A DNA stretch of 64,000 nucleotides from Spirochaetia bacterium (lineage in GTDB: Bacteria; Spirochaetota; Spirochaetia; Treponematales; Treponemataceae), in contig CAAGIR010000210.1 in assembly GCA_900769975.1 (NCBI GenBank), positions 1 through 64,000 of the forward strand, read 5' to 3'. Below the pieces are notes generated by a model that saw only the letters and a program-made list of their open reading frames with translations, searched no databases and had not been told where the DNA came from. Position 1 is the first letter of the stretch; the number at the start of each line of letters is the position of its first letter. The translations under genes and the position numbers were made by a program. Positions 1 through 7,638 of this stretch are shown here, one piece after another.

Positions 1-174
1 TACGCAGAGGATAGGAAGACAATCCGCAAGGTTTGTTTGAAGTACAAGGTAAGTTACATCACTACACTGGCTGGAGCAGTTGCCGCTGTAAAAGGAATTG
101 AAGCGGTAAAAGGCGGTCACGGTGGTGAGGGAAGCGTGAAGAGTCTGCAGGAATATCATGCTATGATAAGGTAA
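1..174 (+). CDS. carB: Carbamoyl-phosphate synthase large subunit, C-terminal end (partial)
   Basis: The reading frame is open from the first base to TAA at 172-174, so only the last 57 residues are present and the 5' end lies outside the window. The tail carries ITTLAGAVAAVKGI followed by VKSLQEYH. This is the usual end of the MGS-like allosteric domain of CarB, which makes carbamoyl phosphate for pyrimidines and arginine. The catalytic ATP-grasp domains cannot be seen. Identification rests on this short tail only. Confidence 0.75.
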   Translation, partial: YAEDRKTIRKVCLKYKVSYITTLAGAVAAVKGIEAVKGGHGGEGSVKSLQEYHAMIR

Positions 175-269
175 TTCAAACTTATTGGACAGTATTCGTT
201 CCATATCAAAAGCCAGGGGAACCCGCAAGGGGAATAAAAACCTCTGGCTAATTTTTTGGAAAATACCCT

Positions 270-803
270 ATGCTCGTAACGCACACAATACCGCCAGTCT
301 GGAATTCACAAAGCCGCATTCTCATTCTGGGAACAATGCCTTCGCCGGCATCACGTTCCGCAGGATTTTTTTATATGCACGCGCAAAACAGATTTTGGTA
401 TGTAATGGCACAGATTTTCGATGAAGAATTTCTACACAAAAACAACGACGCAGACAAAAATGCCGCAATCGCCGAACGCAAAGATTTTCTTTACCGCCAC
501 CACATTGCTCTATGGGATGTTCTTCGTGAATGTGAAATTACAGGCGCATCAGATTCTTCTATAAAAAAAGAAATTCCAAACGACTTTTCAGAAATTCTTG
601 CCTCATCAAAAATCGACCACATCTTCTGCACAGGAAAAACCGCCTTCAATCTCTACAAAAAACACTGCGAGCTCAAATACAGCACACCATTTTCCTACCT
701 TCCCTCAACAAGTCCTGCAAACCAGGCCGCCTGGCCAACTCAAAAACTCATTGAAGAATACAAACTCAAGCTTTTGCAAAATTCAAGCATTTTTGAATTA
801 TAA
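270..803 (+). CDS. DNA-deoxyinosine (hypoxanthine) glycosylase, UDG superfamily
   Basis: The protein is 177 aa. It has the uracil-DNA-glycosylase-superfamily motif LGTMPSP at about residues 20-26, then HAQNRFW at 37-43 and the distal loop STSPANQAAW near 148-157. This combination is typical of the small family 6 glycosylases that remove deaminated adenine (hypoxanthine) from DNA. It would act in the cytoplasm in base-excision repair. The ATG at 270 has only a weak GGA upstream. An overlapping frame starting at 185 has no such motifs. Family assignment is firm; substrate is inferred from family. Confidence 0.82.
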   Translation: MLVTHTIPPVWNSQSRILILGTMPSPASRSAGFFYMHAQNRFWYVMAQIFDEEFLHKNNDADKNAAIAERKDFLYRHHIALWDVLRECEITGASDSSIKKEIPNDFSEILASSKIDHIFCTGKTAFNLYKKHCELKYSTPFSYLPSTSPANQAAWPTQKLIEEYKLKLLQNSSIFEL

Positions 804-836
804 GCCGGGCGTTCAGCTGTGACTTCAATGCCATTT

Positions 837-2114
837 TTAAATCGCGGCAAGACCCAAGTCTATGTCGGCGATGATGTCGTCTATGTTTTCGAGGCCGCAG
901 CTGAAGCGTACCATTCCGCCGTCGATTCCTGCCTTTACGAGCTGTTCGTCTGTAAGTTGGCGGTGTGTTGCGCTTGCAGGGTGAAGGACGCAGGTTCTGA
1001 TGTCTGCAACGTGAACTTCATCGCTTGCAAGTTTGAGTGCGTCCATAAATCGTACTGCGGCACTGCGTCCGCCTTTTATGCTGATAGAAATTACGCCGCT
1101 TGTTCCGTTCGGGAGGTATTTCTGGGCTAGGTCGTAGTAGCGGTCGCCTGGAAGTCCTGGGTATGAAACGGAAGCAATTTTGTCTGATTTTTTGAAGTAT
1201 TCTGCAACGGCTTTTGCGTTCTCGCAGTAGCGTGACATTCTTACGGCGAGTGTTTCAAGTCCTAAATTCAGATAGAATGCGCTCTGTGCAGCAGGATAGC
1301 AGCCGAAATCCCTCATCAACTGGGTACGTGCCTTTACGATGTACGCTGCTTTTCCGAAGTCCCTGACATAGCAAAGCCCGTGATAACTTTCGTCTGGTTC
1401 AACCATATCGGCGAATTTATGTGTCTTTTTGTACGCATCTTCCCAGTCGAAATTTCCGCTGTCAACGATTGCACCGCCGCATTGAAGGGCATGTCCGTCC
1501 ATATATTTTGATGTTGAATGAACGACGATGTCTGCACCCCATTCAAACGGCCGGCAGAGAACTGGAGTTGCAAATGTGTTGTCCACGATAAGGGGAACAT
1601 TGTTCGCGTGCGCTGCCTTTGCCCATTTTTCAAAGTCGAATACTGTAAGTGCCGGATTTGCAATCGTTTCGCCAAAAACGCATTTTGTATTCGGCTTGAA
1701 CGCCTTTACAATTTCATCGTAAGTTGCATTTACGTCTACCCAGATACATTCAATTCCGAGTTTTTTGAGCGTAAAGCCGAACAGGTTTATCGTTCCGCCG
1801 TAAATTGAAGACGACGCTATAAAACTGTCACCTGCCGAACACAGATTAAGGATTGCACAAAGTGTTGCCGCCTGTCCGCTTGAAGTAAGCATGCAGCCTG
1901 CGCCACCTTCCATATCGGCAATTTTTTTCTCGACTGCATCGCAGGTTGGATTTGCAAAGCGCGAATACATAAATTCTGTCGGCTTGTCAAAAAGTTCTGC
2001 AACATGGTCGCAGGAATCAAAGCGATATGTCGTGCTCTGAACGATTGGCACAACACGAGGTTCTCCGTTTTTTGGAGTGTAGCCTGAATGTAAGCATTTT
2101 GTTTCGATTTTCAT
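837..2114 (-). CDS. metY: O-acetylhomoserine sulfhydrylase (Cys/Met metabolism PLP enzyme)
   Basis: A 425-aa PLP-dependent enzyme of the Cys/Met metabolism family, closest in character to O-acetylhomoserine aminocarboxypropyltransferase (sulfide plus O-acetylhomoserine to homocysteine). The Schiff-base lysine is K203 in HSTSKYMDG. The N-terminal block has VVPIVQSTTYRFDS, and SSGQAATL forms the PLP phosphate region. I chose ATG 2114 (MKIETKCLHSG) because GAGGT lies just upstream and family members start here; an in-frame ATG 33 bases upstream lacks support. A promoter with a palindrome lies at 2167-2195. Methionine gamma-lyase is a less likely alternative. Confidence 0.87.
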   Translation of the reverse strand: MKIETKCLHSGYTPKNGEPRVVPIVQSTTYRFDSCDHVAELFDKPTEFMYSRFANPTCDAVEKKIADMEGGAGCMLTSSGQAATLCAILNLCSAGDSFIASSSIYGGTINLFGFTLKKLGIECIWVDVNATYDEIVKAFKPNTKCVFGETIANPALTVFDFEKWAKAAHANNVPLIVDNTFATPVLCRPFEWGADIVVHSTSKYMDGHALQCGGAIVDSGNFDWEDAYKKTHKFADMVEPDESYHGLCYVRDFGKAAYIVKARTQLMRDFGCYPAAQSAFYLNLGLETLAVRMSRYCENAKAVAEYFKKSDKIASVSYPGLPGDRYYDLAQKYLPNGTSGVISISIKGGRSAAVRFMDALKLASDEVHVADIRTCVLHPASATHRQLTDEQLVKAGIDGGMVRFSCGLENIDDIIADIDLGLAAI

Positions 2115-2166
2115 ACATACCTCAAGTTTTAAAAGAATATAGGGCATTTAAAAAAGTCCATTTCTA

Positions 2167-2195
2167 ATTTTACGAATTTCGTAATCATTTCTCAA
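2167..2195 (-). promoter_or_regulatory. metY promoter with palindromic operator candidate
   Basis: On the minus strand TTGAGA (2190-2195), a 17-bp spacer and TAAAAT (2167-2172) form a good sigma-70 promoter. The perfect palindrome TTACGAATTTCGTAA (2170-2184, 7-bp arms) overlaps the -10 and the spacer, where a repressor would block polymerase. The predicted start of transcription leaves a leader of about 45 nt before metY. The binding protein is unknown. Confidence 0.55.
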
Positions 2196-2258
2196 CCAAT
2201 CGGAAAAGTAGGTAAAAACATTTTTTACCAGAGGGATGTTTTTGTTTAATTGGGGTTT

Positions 2259-2409
2259 TAGGGGGTAAGCAACTTGTTGAGTCCCCCTAGGAGAAGGGGT
2301 AGCGTACAAGCAACAAAGCAGAAAGAACTGGAACGGCGTGAGCTGGGACTGTTCTTTCTGCGACTTGCTTGGGAGCGAGACACAACATATTAGGGGAAGG
2401 CTTTCCCCT
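2259..2409. repeat. Intergenic hairpin-rich repeat, copy A
   Basis: About 150 bp of non-coding DNA made of nested inverted repeats: TAGGGGG/CCCCCTA (2259-2265 and 2283-2289), GCAGAAAGAAC/GTTCTTTCTGC (2318-2328 and 2351-2361), CAAGCA/TGCTTG (2308-2313 and 2366-2371) and AGGGGAA/TTCCCCT (2392-2398 and 2403-2409). A shorter relative is at 19419-19489; both share CCCCTAGG-N-GA-N-GGGGTAG and a final GGGG-type hairpin. I see no coding potential. Confidence 0.6.
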
Positions 2410-2434
2410 CTTGATATCCTGTTTTTTTTGGTAT

Positions 2435-2463
2435 TTGACATAAGTGTGTTATGGATTTAAAAT
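2435..2463 (+). promoter_or_regulatory. Promoter for a leaderless GH31 transcript
   Basis: TTGACA (2435-2440), a 17-bp spacer and TAAAAT (2458-2463) form a near-consensus promoter. The expected transcription start is 2470-2471, at the ATG of the glycosidase gene. There is no Shine-Dalgarno sequence. Confidence 0.7.
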
Positions 2464-2470
2464 CAATTGT

Positions 2471-4585
2471 ATGATAGCACAAGAAAATAATAAATTGGTA
2501 ATTTCTGATGGTTTTGGAACTGTGTGGATTGAAGCGTGGGGAAAAGATGCTGTCCGCGTACGTATGACGAATAATCGCTTTATGGATAAAAATGACTGGG
2601 CGCTGGACGAAAATTTGGTGGCGGAATCTAGAGGGTGGCAAAATGTTCAGATTGGTATAAATGATGTAGATACGACGTATCCGTGGAGTGCGCATTTTGA
2701 AAATGTTGAAAAAACTAGCGGGCAGGAAGCGTGTTTTATAAATGGTAAAATAAAAGTTAAGGTAAATCACGAAAATTGGCTCAGTTTCTGGCAGATTGCG
2801 GAAGAAAACGGATGTTTGAAGGAAAAGCTTTTATTTGAAGAACAATGGCGTAACAGGTGGCGAATTGACAGATTTTGTGTGCCGACGAATAATCCTGGGC
2901 GGGAACTGAAAAATAACGGCGGAAAGTTTAATTGTAAAGCGACGGTTCGATTTGAAGCGTATGATGATGAGCATTTTTTTGGGCTGGGTCAATATCAGGA
3001 TTCACATTTGGATAAAAAAGGTGGTGTCTGGGAACTGGCGCAAAAAAACTCGCAGGCTAGTGTTCCGTTTGTAATTTCCAGCAGGGGGTATGGATTTTTG
3101 TGGAATAATCCTGCTGTGGGGACGGTTTCTTTTGGAACAAATGGTACGGTGTGGCAAGTGGAGGAAACTCAAAAAATTGATTATTGGGTGACTTGCGGTA
3201 ATCCTTGTGAAATCGAAGAAAATTATACAGCGGTTACGGGGCGCACACCTATGATGCCTGATTTTGCAATGGGTTTCTGGCAGTGCAAATTGCGGTACAG
3301 AAATCAGGAAGAAGTTTTACAGGTTGCTCGCGAATATAAAAAACGTGGCTTACCACTTGATGTTATTGTAATAGATTTTTTCCACTGGACTTGTCAGGGG
3401 GATTTTAAATTTGATCCAAAAGATTGGCCTGAACCTGAAAAAATGGTGAAAGAACTTTCGCAAATGGGCGTAAAACTTATGGTGAGCGTGTGGCCTACGG
3501 TGGATGAACGTTCCGAAAATTTTACAGAAATGGCACAGAATAATTTGCTTATCAGTTTTGACAAAAAAGACGGCTTTAATATGGACTGGATGGGCAACAC
3601 AGTCTTTTTTGATACAACAAATCCTGACACAAGGAAATATGTTTGGGAAAAATGCAAAGAAAATTATTTTAAGAAAGGCATCCAGCTTTTTTGGCTTGAC
3701 GAAGCAGAACCTGAATACGGTTTGTATGAATTTGAACATTATAAATATCACATTGGGCCAGCTATGGAATGTTCAAATATTTATCCGTATTATTATGCAA
3801 AAGGATTTTATGACGGGCTAAAGGCAGAAGGAGTAGAATATCCGCTGAGCCTTGTTCGCTGTGCATGGGCTGGCAGTCAAAAGTTTGGTACGGTTGTATG
3901 GAGCGGAGATGTTCATTCAGATTTCAGGTCATTCAAAAATCAATTGCAGGCAGGGTTGAGCATGGCAGTTGCTGGCATTCCCTGGTGGACAACCGATATT
4001 GGTGGATTTTTGGGCGGTGATATTCGTGATGCACAGTTTAAGGAACTCCTTGTCAGATGGTTTGAATGGGGCGTTTTTTGTCCAGTTATGCGTTTGCACG
4101 GCGAGCGACCGCCTTTTAAAGTTTTGGAAGAACCATTTCATACAGTTCGTGGAGAACAGATAAAACAGATGGAAAGTGGCCAGGATAATGAAGTGTGGAG
4201 CTTTGGCGAAGATGTTTATGAAATCCTACAAAATCTCTTGCAAATTCGCGAACGCTTAAAGCCGTATATAAAAAAGCAGATGCAGATTGCACATGAAAAA
4301 GGACACCCCGTTATGCGACCGCTTTTCTTTGATTTTTATGATGACAAAAATGCATGGCAAATAGAAGATGAGTATATGTTTGGAACAGATTTGCTAGTTT
4401 GCCCAGTGACAGAAGCGACAGTTACAGAACGAAGTGTTTATCTACCAGTTTTGCCAGATGGGTCAAAATGGAAAGATGTTTCTACGGGAAAATTATATGA
4501 ATCTGGCCAGACAATAATTGTAGCGTCCCCGTTATCGCAAATTCCAGTGTTCTCACGTGAAAATTTTGACATTATTATATGGTAG
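2471..4585 (+). CDS. Glycoside hydrolase family 31 (alpha-xylosidase or alpha-glucosidase)
   Basis: A 704-aa GH31 enzyme with an N-terminal galactose-mutarotase-like beta domain, a (beta/alpha)8 barrel and C-terminal beta domains. The catalytic nucleophile is probably D410 in FWLDEAEPEYG, and the acid/base D480 in WSGDVHSDF. The barrel entry reads PLDVIVIDFFHW. The LDEAEPE form of the nucleophile motif is common in oligosaccharide alpha-xylosidases, but alpha-glucosidase activity cannot be excluded. No signal peptide is visible, so it should act in the cytoplasm on imported oligosaccharides. The start at 2471 is chosen because the only upstream in-frame ATG (2444) lies inside the promoter. 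It pairs functionally with the secreted GH10 xylanase at 53-54.7 kb. Confidence 0.88.
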   Translation: MIAQENNKLVISDGFGTVWIEAWGKDAVRVRMTNNRFMDKNDWALDENLVAESRGWQNVQIGINDVDTTYPWSAHFENVEKTSGQEACFINGKIKVKVNHENWLSFWQIAEENGCLKEKLLFEEQWRNRWRIDRFCVPTNNPGRELKNNGGKFNCKATVRFEAYDDEHFFGLGQYQDSHLDKKGGVWELAQKNSQASVPFVISSRGYGFLWNNPAVGTVSFGTNGTVWQVEETQKIDYWVTCGNPCEIEENYTAVTGRTPMMPDFAMGFWQCKLRYRNQEEVLQVAREYKKRGLPLDVIVIDFFHWTCQGDFKFDPKDWPEPEKMVKELSQMGVKLMVSVWPTVDERSENFTEMAQNNLLISFDKKDGFNMDWMGNTVFFDTTNPDTRKYVWEKCKENYFKKGIQLFWLDEAEPEYGLYEFEHYKYHIGPAMECSNIYPYYYAKGFYDGLKAEGVEYPLSLVRCAWAGSQKFGTVVWSGDVHSDFRSFKNQLQAGLSMAVAGIPWWTTDIGGFLGGDIRDAQFKELLVRWFEWGVFCPVMRLHGERPPFKVLEEPFHTVRGEQIKQMESGQDNEVWSFGEDVYEILQNLLQIRERLKPYIKKQMQIAHEKGHPVMRPLFFDFYDDKNAWQIEDEYMFGTDLLVCPVTEATVTERSVYLPVLPDGSKWKDVSTGKLYESGQTIIVASPLSQIPVFSRENFDIIIW

Positions 4586-5090
4586 AAAACAGCAAAAAGA
4601 TAGCAAATTCTATTTATTAGCGGACCATCGCATACCCAGTCGCCTTTCACAGCTCGCCTGTCGGCTCGGTCGCAAGCGACTCAGGTCTTCGTCCCGCCTG
4701 TTCAAGCCTCGGCACGCCGCATCGCACAAACCCTGCGCACAAGGCCACCTCCCTGGCGATAAACATTCAGAAAAACAGGCATCGCACAAACTCTGCGGTC
4801 CCATGCACCCAGCAGGCGAAACTGCTCACCACACACCCACCAGGCGACAAACAGGGACAGACCTCAATTTTATAAACAAGCAGATTTGCTCAAATCGAAC
4901 GATTTTCACTGGTTTTGCATTGGTGAGTTCCGTTAGGTGCTACTTTGCTTTGCAAAGTGAACAAATCCGTTTGTTATTTTTTCATCCTGTGAGCCACGAT
5001 GCATTACCATCCCCAACGTTTATTATTTTATTGTAAAAAAAATCGTGTTATTGAAAAAAAATGTCAATTTTATTTTCATTTTTCGTTTCC
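4586..5090. other. Intergenic stretch with locally repeated GC-rich DNA
   Basis: About 500 bp between the GH31 gene and the aromatic operon promoter. The part at 4620-4870 is much richer in GC than its surroundings and holds two near-identical 20-bp copies (4719-4738 and 4779-4798, core ATCGCACAAAC-CTGCG). A related string recurs at 11463-11478 in another intergenic gap. A frame is open across 4557-5036, but its composition is unlike neighbouring genes, it has no start signal and no family motif, so I treat it as non-coding. Confidence 0.5.
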
Positions 5091-5119
5091 TTGACAAATA
5101 AGTTTAAAAATATTAAAAT
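5091..5119 (+). promoter_or_regulatory. Promoter of the pheA-aro operon
   Basis: TTGACA (5091-5096), a 17-bp spacer and TAAAAT (5114-5119). Transcription should start near 5126, only about six bases before the leader-peptide ATG at 5132. Confidence 0.75.
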
Positions 5120-5131
5120 AAATTTAATATT

Positions 5132-5215
5132 ATGAAATTCAATTTTACTAAAACATTTGCGTATTTCTCTTTTGAGGCTTTTTCCTTTAGCAGCTGCAAG
5201 GAATTTGTCAGATAA
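5132..5215 (+). CDS. pheL: Phenylalanine-rich leader peptide (attenuator)
   Basis: A 27-codon reading frame directly after the operon promoter. It contains eight phenylalanine codons (positions 3, 5, 9, 12, 14, 17, 19, 25) and one tyrosine, and ends at TAA 5213-5215. It is followed by an intrinsic terminator at 5272-5309 and then pheA. This is the arrangement of the enterobacterial pheL attenuator: scarce charged tRNA-Phe stalls the ribosome and prevents termination. There is no Shine-Dalgarno and the predicted mRNA leader is about six bases, so initiation would be leaderless or nearly so. The frame is seen directly; the function is inferred from composition and position. Confidence 0.72.
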   Translation: MKFNFTKTFAYFSFEAFSFSSCKEFVR

Positions 5216-5271
5216 GGTGTAGAAAACGTAAAATCGAGTAAACGAGTTTTAGTTTGTTCAATAAACAAAAG

Positions 5272-5309
5272 CGGTTCTATTCTTTATCTGAATGGAGCCG
5301 TTTTTTTTT
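5272..5309 (+). terminator. Attenuator terminator upstream of pheA
   Basis: An 11-bp stem (5272-5282 with 5290-5300, GU pairs included), a 7-nt loop and nine T residues. It lies after the Phe leader peptide and before pheA, so it can only stop transcription into the operon. A competing pairing is possible between TAGAA near 5220-5224 (just past the leader stop codon) and TTCTA 5275-5279, which would break the terminator stem. Confidence 0.8.
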
Positions 5310-5334
5310 GTTTAATATTATTTTGGAGTTTTAT

Positions 5335-6429
5335 ATGACAGAATTAGAAATTGCACGCAGTGGAATTAACGAAATCGATGAAAAAATGGCTGAACTTTTT
5401 GAAAAACGTATGAATCTTGTAGTACAAGTTGCCAATTACAAACAAAAAAACGGTATGCAGGTTTTTGATTCTTCCAGAGAAAAACAGGTTATTGACCGAT
5501 GTGTGCAGTATGTCAAAAATATCGATTTACAACCTTACTACGTTCAGTTTATACAACATTTGATGGATATTTCAAAACATTATCAGCACAAACTTTTGGA
5601 AGGCGCTAAAGTAGCATATAGCGGAATAGAAGGTGCCTTTGCAAATATAGCCGCAAAAAAAATCTTTCCAGATGCTGTCCTCGTTCCTTATGGAGATTTT
5701 GAAGCAGCATATAAAGCAGTAGAAAACGGTGAGTGTGATGTTGCCGTTCTTCCTATAGAAAATAATTATGCAGGTGAAGTAGGACAAGTAAGTGATTTAA
5801 TGTTTATGGGTGAACTTTACGTGAATGGAGTTTATTCATTACGTGTTTCTCAAAATTTGCTTGGCGTAAAAGGAGCAAAAATAGAAGATATCCGATGTGT
5901 TATTAGTCATAATCAGGCGCTTGATCAATGTGCAAAATTTATTACAGAAAAAGGATGGGAACAAAAATCTTGTAATAATACAGCAAGAGCTGCACAGCAA
6001 GTAGCACAGATGGAAGATAAATCAATAGCCGCAATTGCAAGTGCAGAAACAGCAGAAATATACGGACTTGAAGTTTTAGAAAAGAATATAAACGAAGATA
6101 CATCAAATACAACGAGATTTGCAGTTTTTTCAAAAGTTAAAGAAGAAATCATAACAAAAGAAGATGTAGGCACATTTATTATGATGTTTGTTGTAAAAAA
6201 TGAATCAGGTTCGCTTGTAAAAGTTCTGGAAGTTATCGGAAGGTACGGATTTAATATGCGAGTAGTACGCAGTAGACCATTAAAAAATTCCAAATGGGAA
6301 TATTATTTTTATGTTGAAGCAGAAGGCAAATTATCATCAGAAAATTCACAGAAAATGCTAAAAGAAGTTGCAGAACGCTGCCAAATGCTGAAAGTACTAG
6401 GCTCGTATAATCTGGACAAAAAATTATAG
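5335..6429 (+). CDS. pheA: Bifunctional chorismate mutase / prephenate dehydratase
   Basis: A 364-aa P-protein converting chorismate to prephenate and then phenylpyruvate, the committed steps to phenylalanine. Residues 1-85 form an AroQ-type chorismate mutase helix bundle starting TELEIARSGINEIDEKM. The dehydratase domain starts near residue 93 (AYSGIEGAF) and carries the T260-R261-F262 catalytic triplet. The ACT domain follows from about 285, with GSLVKVL at 292 and RSRP in place of the usual ESRP that binds Phe for feedback inhibition. ATG 5335 is chosen because GGAG (5325-5328) precedes it; the upstream in-frame extension runs through the terminator stem. First structural gene of the aro operon. 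Confidence 0.93.
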   Translation: MTELEIARSGINEIDEKMAELFEKRMNLVVQVANYKQKNGMQVFDSSREKQVIDRCVQYVKNIDLQPYYVQFIQHLMDISKHYQHKLLEGAKVAYSGIEGAFANIAAKKIFPDAVLVPYGDFEAAYKAVENGECDVAVLPIENNYAGEVGQVSDLMFMGELYVNGVYSLRVSQNLLGVKGAKIEDIRCVISHNQALDQCAKFITEKGWEQKSCNNTARAAQQVAQMEDKSIAAIASAETAEIYGLEVLEKNINEDTSNTTRFAVFSKVKEEIITKEDVGTFIMMFVVKNESGSLVKVLEVIGRYGFNMRVVRSRPLKNSKWEYYFYVEAEGKLSSENSQKMLKEVAERCQMLKVLGSYNLDKKL

Positions 6430-6492
6430 TAAAGTCATAGAATAAATATTTACAAACCGATTTTCTGCTTTTTATAGAATGTTGGAGGTTAC

Positions 6493-7638
6493 ATGAAAAA
6501 CACACTTGGAGAAAATTTTACAGTTACACTTTTTGGAGAAAGTCATGGAGCATATATAGGAGTTGTACTTGACGGAATTTCGCCAGGAATTCCAGTAGAC
6601 AGAACTTTTATAAATCATCAGCTGGATTTGCGCCGTCCAAGTGGAAGAATTTCAACAGCAAGAGTAGAACAGGATGAATTTATTTTTGCAAGCGGAGTTT
6701 TTAATGATAAGACAACAGGAACGCCGCTTACCATTTTAATTCCAAACACCGTTCAGCACAGTAAAGATTATGAAAAAACAGCAGCACTGGCAAGACCTGG
6801 ACATGCAGATTTTACTGCAAATGTAAAATATCATGGATTTCAAGACTATCGGGGTGGCGGACATTTTAGTGGACGTGTTACAGCAGCACTTGTAGCCGCA
6901 GGTGGAATTATAATACCAGAATTAGAAAAAAAAGGAATAAAAATAGGAACACACATCAAAAGTTTAGGCGGAATTCAAGATAGAAATTTTCAAGATTACG
7001 AAGAAGACATCAAACTTTTGGGGAAAATAAATTTTCCTGTTTTAGATGAAACAGCCGCTTTACAAATGAAAAAAATTGCAGAAGAAGCAGCAAACGAAGG
7101 TGACAGCGTTGGAGGCGTACTGGAATCGGTTATATACGGAATGCCTGCGGGAGTAGGAGAACCATGGTTTGGCACATTGGAAAGTGAACTGTCATATGCA
7201 TTGTTCAGTATACCAGCCATAAAAGGCGTACAGTTTGGCGATGCATTTGATTTAGTAAATTCACGAGGAAGTGTTTACAACGATTCTTTTGAAATAAAAA
7301 AAAATCACGACGGACAGAAAATTGTCACTACCAAAACAAACCATAACGGTGGAATAAACGGTGGTATTTCCAATGGAATGCCAATACTTTTCCGTAGTGC
7401 AGTAAAACCCACACCATCAATTTATAAAACGCAGAGCACAATCGATATGAATAAAAACGAAAATGCTACATTAAACATACAGGGAAGGCACGATCCTGCA
7501 ATAATTCACAGAGCAAGAATTGTAGTAGACAGCATATCCGCTTTTGTGATTTATGATGCACTGGCAGGCCGTTATGGAACAGATTTTTTTGGCGAAAAAG
7601 GAACAGGAGCCGGTAAAATTTTTGGAGGTGCAAAGTAA
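6493..7638 (+). CDS. aroC: Chorismate synthase
   Basis: A 381-aa enzyme making chorismate from EPSP with reduced FMN. Family signatures are visible: LFGESHGAYIGVVLDG near the N-terminus, RPSGRISTARVEQD, then RPGHADFT and YRGGGHFSGR in the middle, and GRHDPAIIHRA near the C-terminus. GGAGG at 6484-6488 sets the ATG at 6493. It sits 63 bp after pheA and its TAA overlaps the ATG of the aroE-K-A fusion by one base, so the genes are co-transcribed and probably translationally coupled. Length is normal for the family. Confidence 0.95.
   Translation: MKNTLGENFTVTLFGESHGAYIGVVLDGISPGIPVDRTFINHQLDLRRPSGRISTARVEQDEFIFASGVFNDKTTGTPLTILIPNTVQHSKDYEKTAALARPGHADFTANVKYHGFQDYRGGGHFSGRVTAALVAAGGIIIPELEKKGIKIGTHIKSLGGIQDRNFQDYEEDIKLLGKINFPVLDETAALQMKKIAEEAANEGDSVGGVLESVIYGMPAGVGEPWFGTLESELSYALFSIPAIKGVQFGDAFDLVNSRGSVYNDSFEIKKNHDGQKIVTTKTNHNGGINGGISNGMPILFRSAVKPTPSIYKTQSTIDMNKNENATLNIQGRHDPAIIHRARIVVDSISAFVIYDALAGRYGTDFFGEKGTGAGKIFGGAK

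Noticed and set aside
2115..2260. SAM riboswitch before metY
   Set aside because: No S-box core in the short predicted leader; the promoter is only about 50 bp from the start codon.
3350..3751. Long antisense frame within the GH31 gene
   Set aside because: It is a shadow of the coding strand, rich in Phe/Lys/Ile, with no start signal or family motif.
4557..5036. Open frame of 159 codons after the GH31 gene
   Set aside because: It begins inside the GH31 gene, has no ribosome binding site, Cys/His/Pro/Arg-rich composition unlike neighbours and follows a repeat-bearing GC-rich stretch.
5120..5334. T-box riboswitch before pheA
   Set aside because: No T-box consensus (AGGGTGGNACCGCG-like) was seen; the leader frame with eight Phe codons explains the terminator better.
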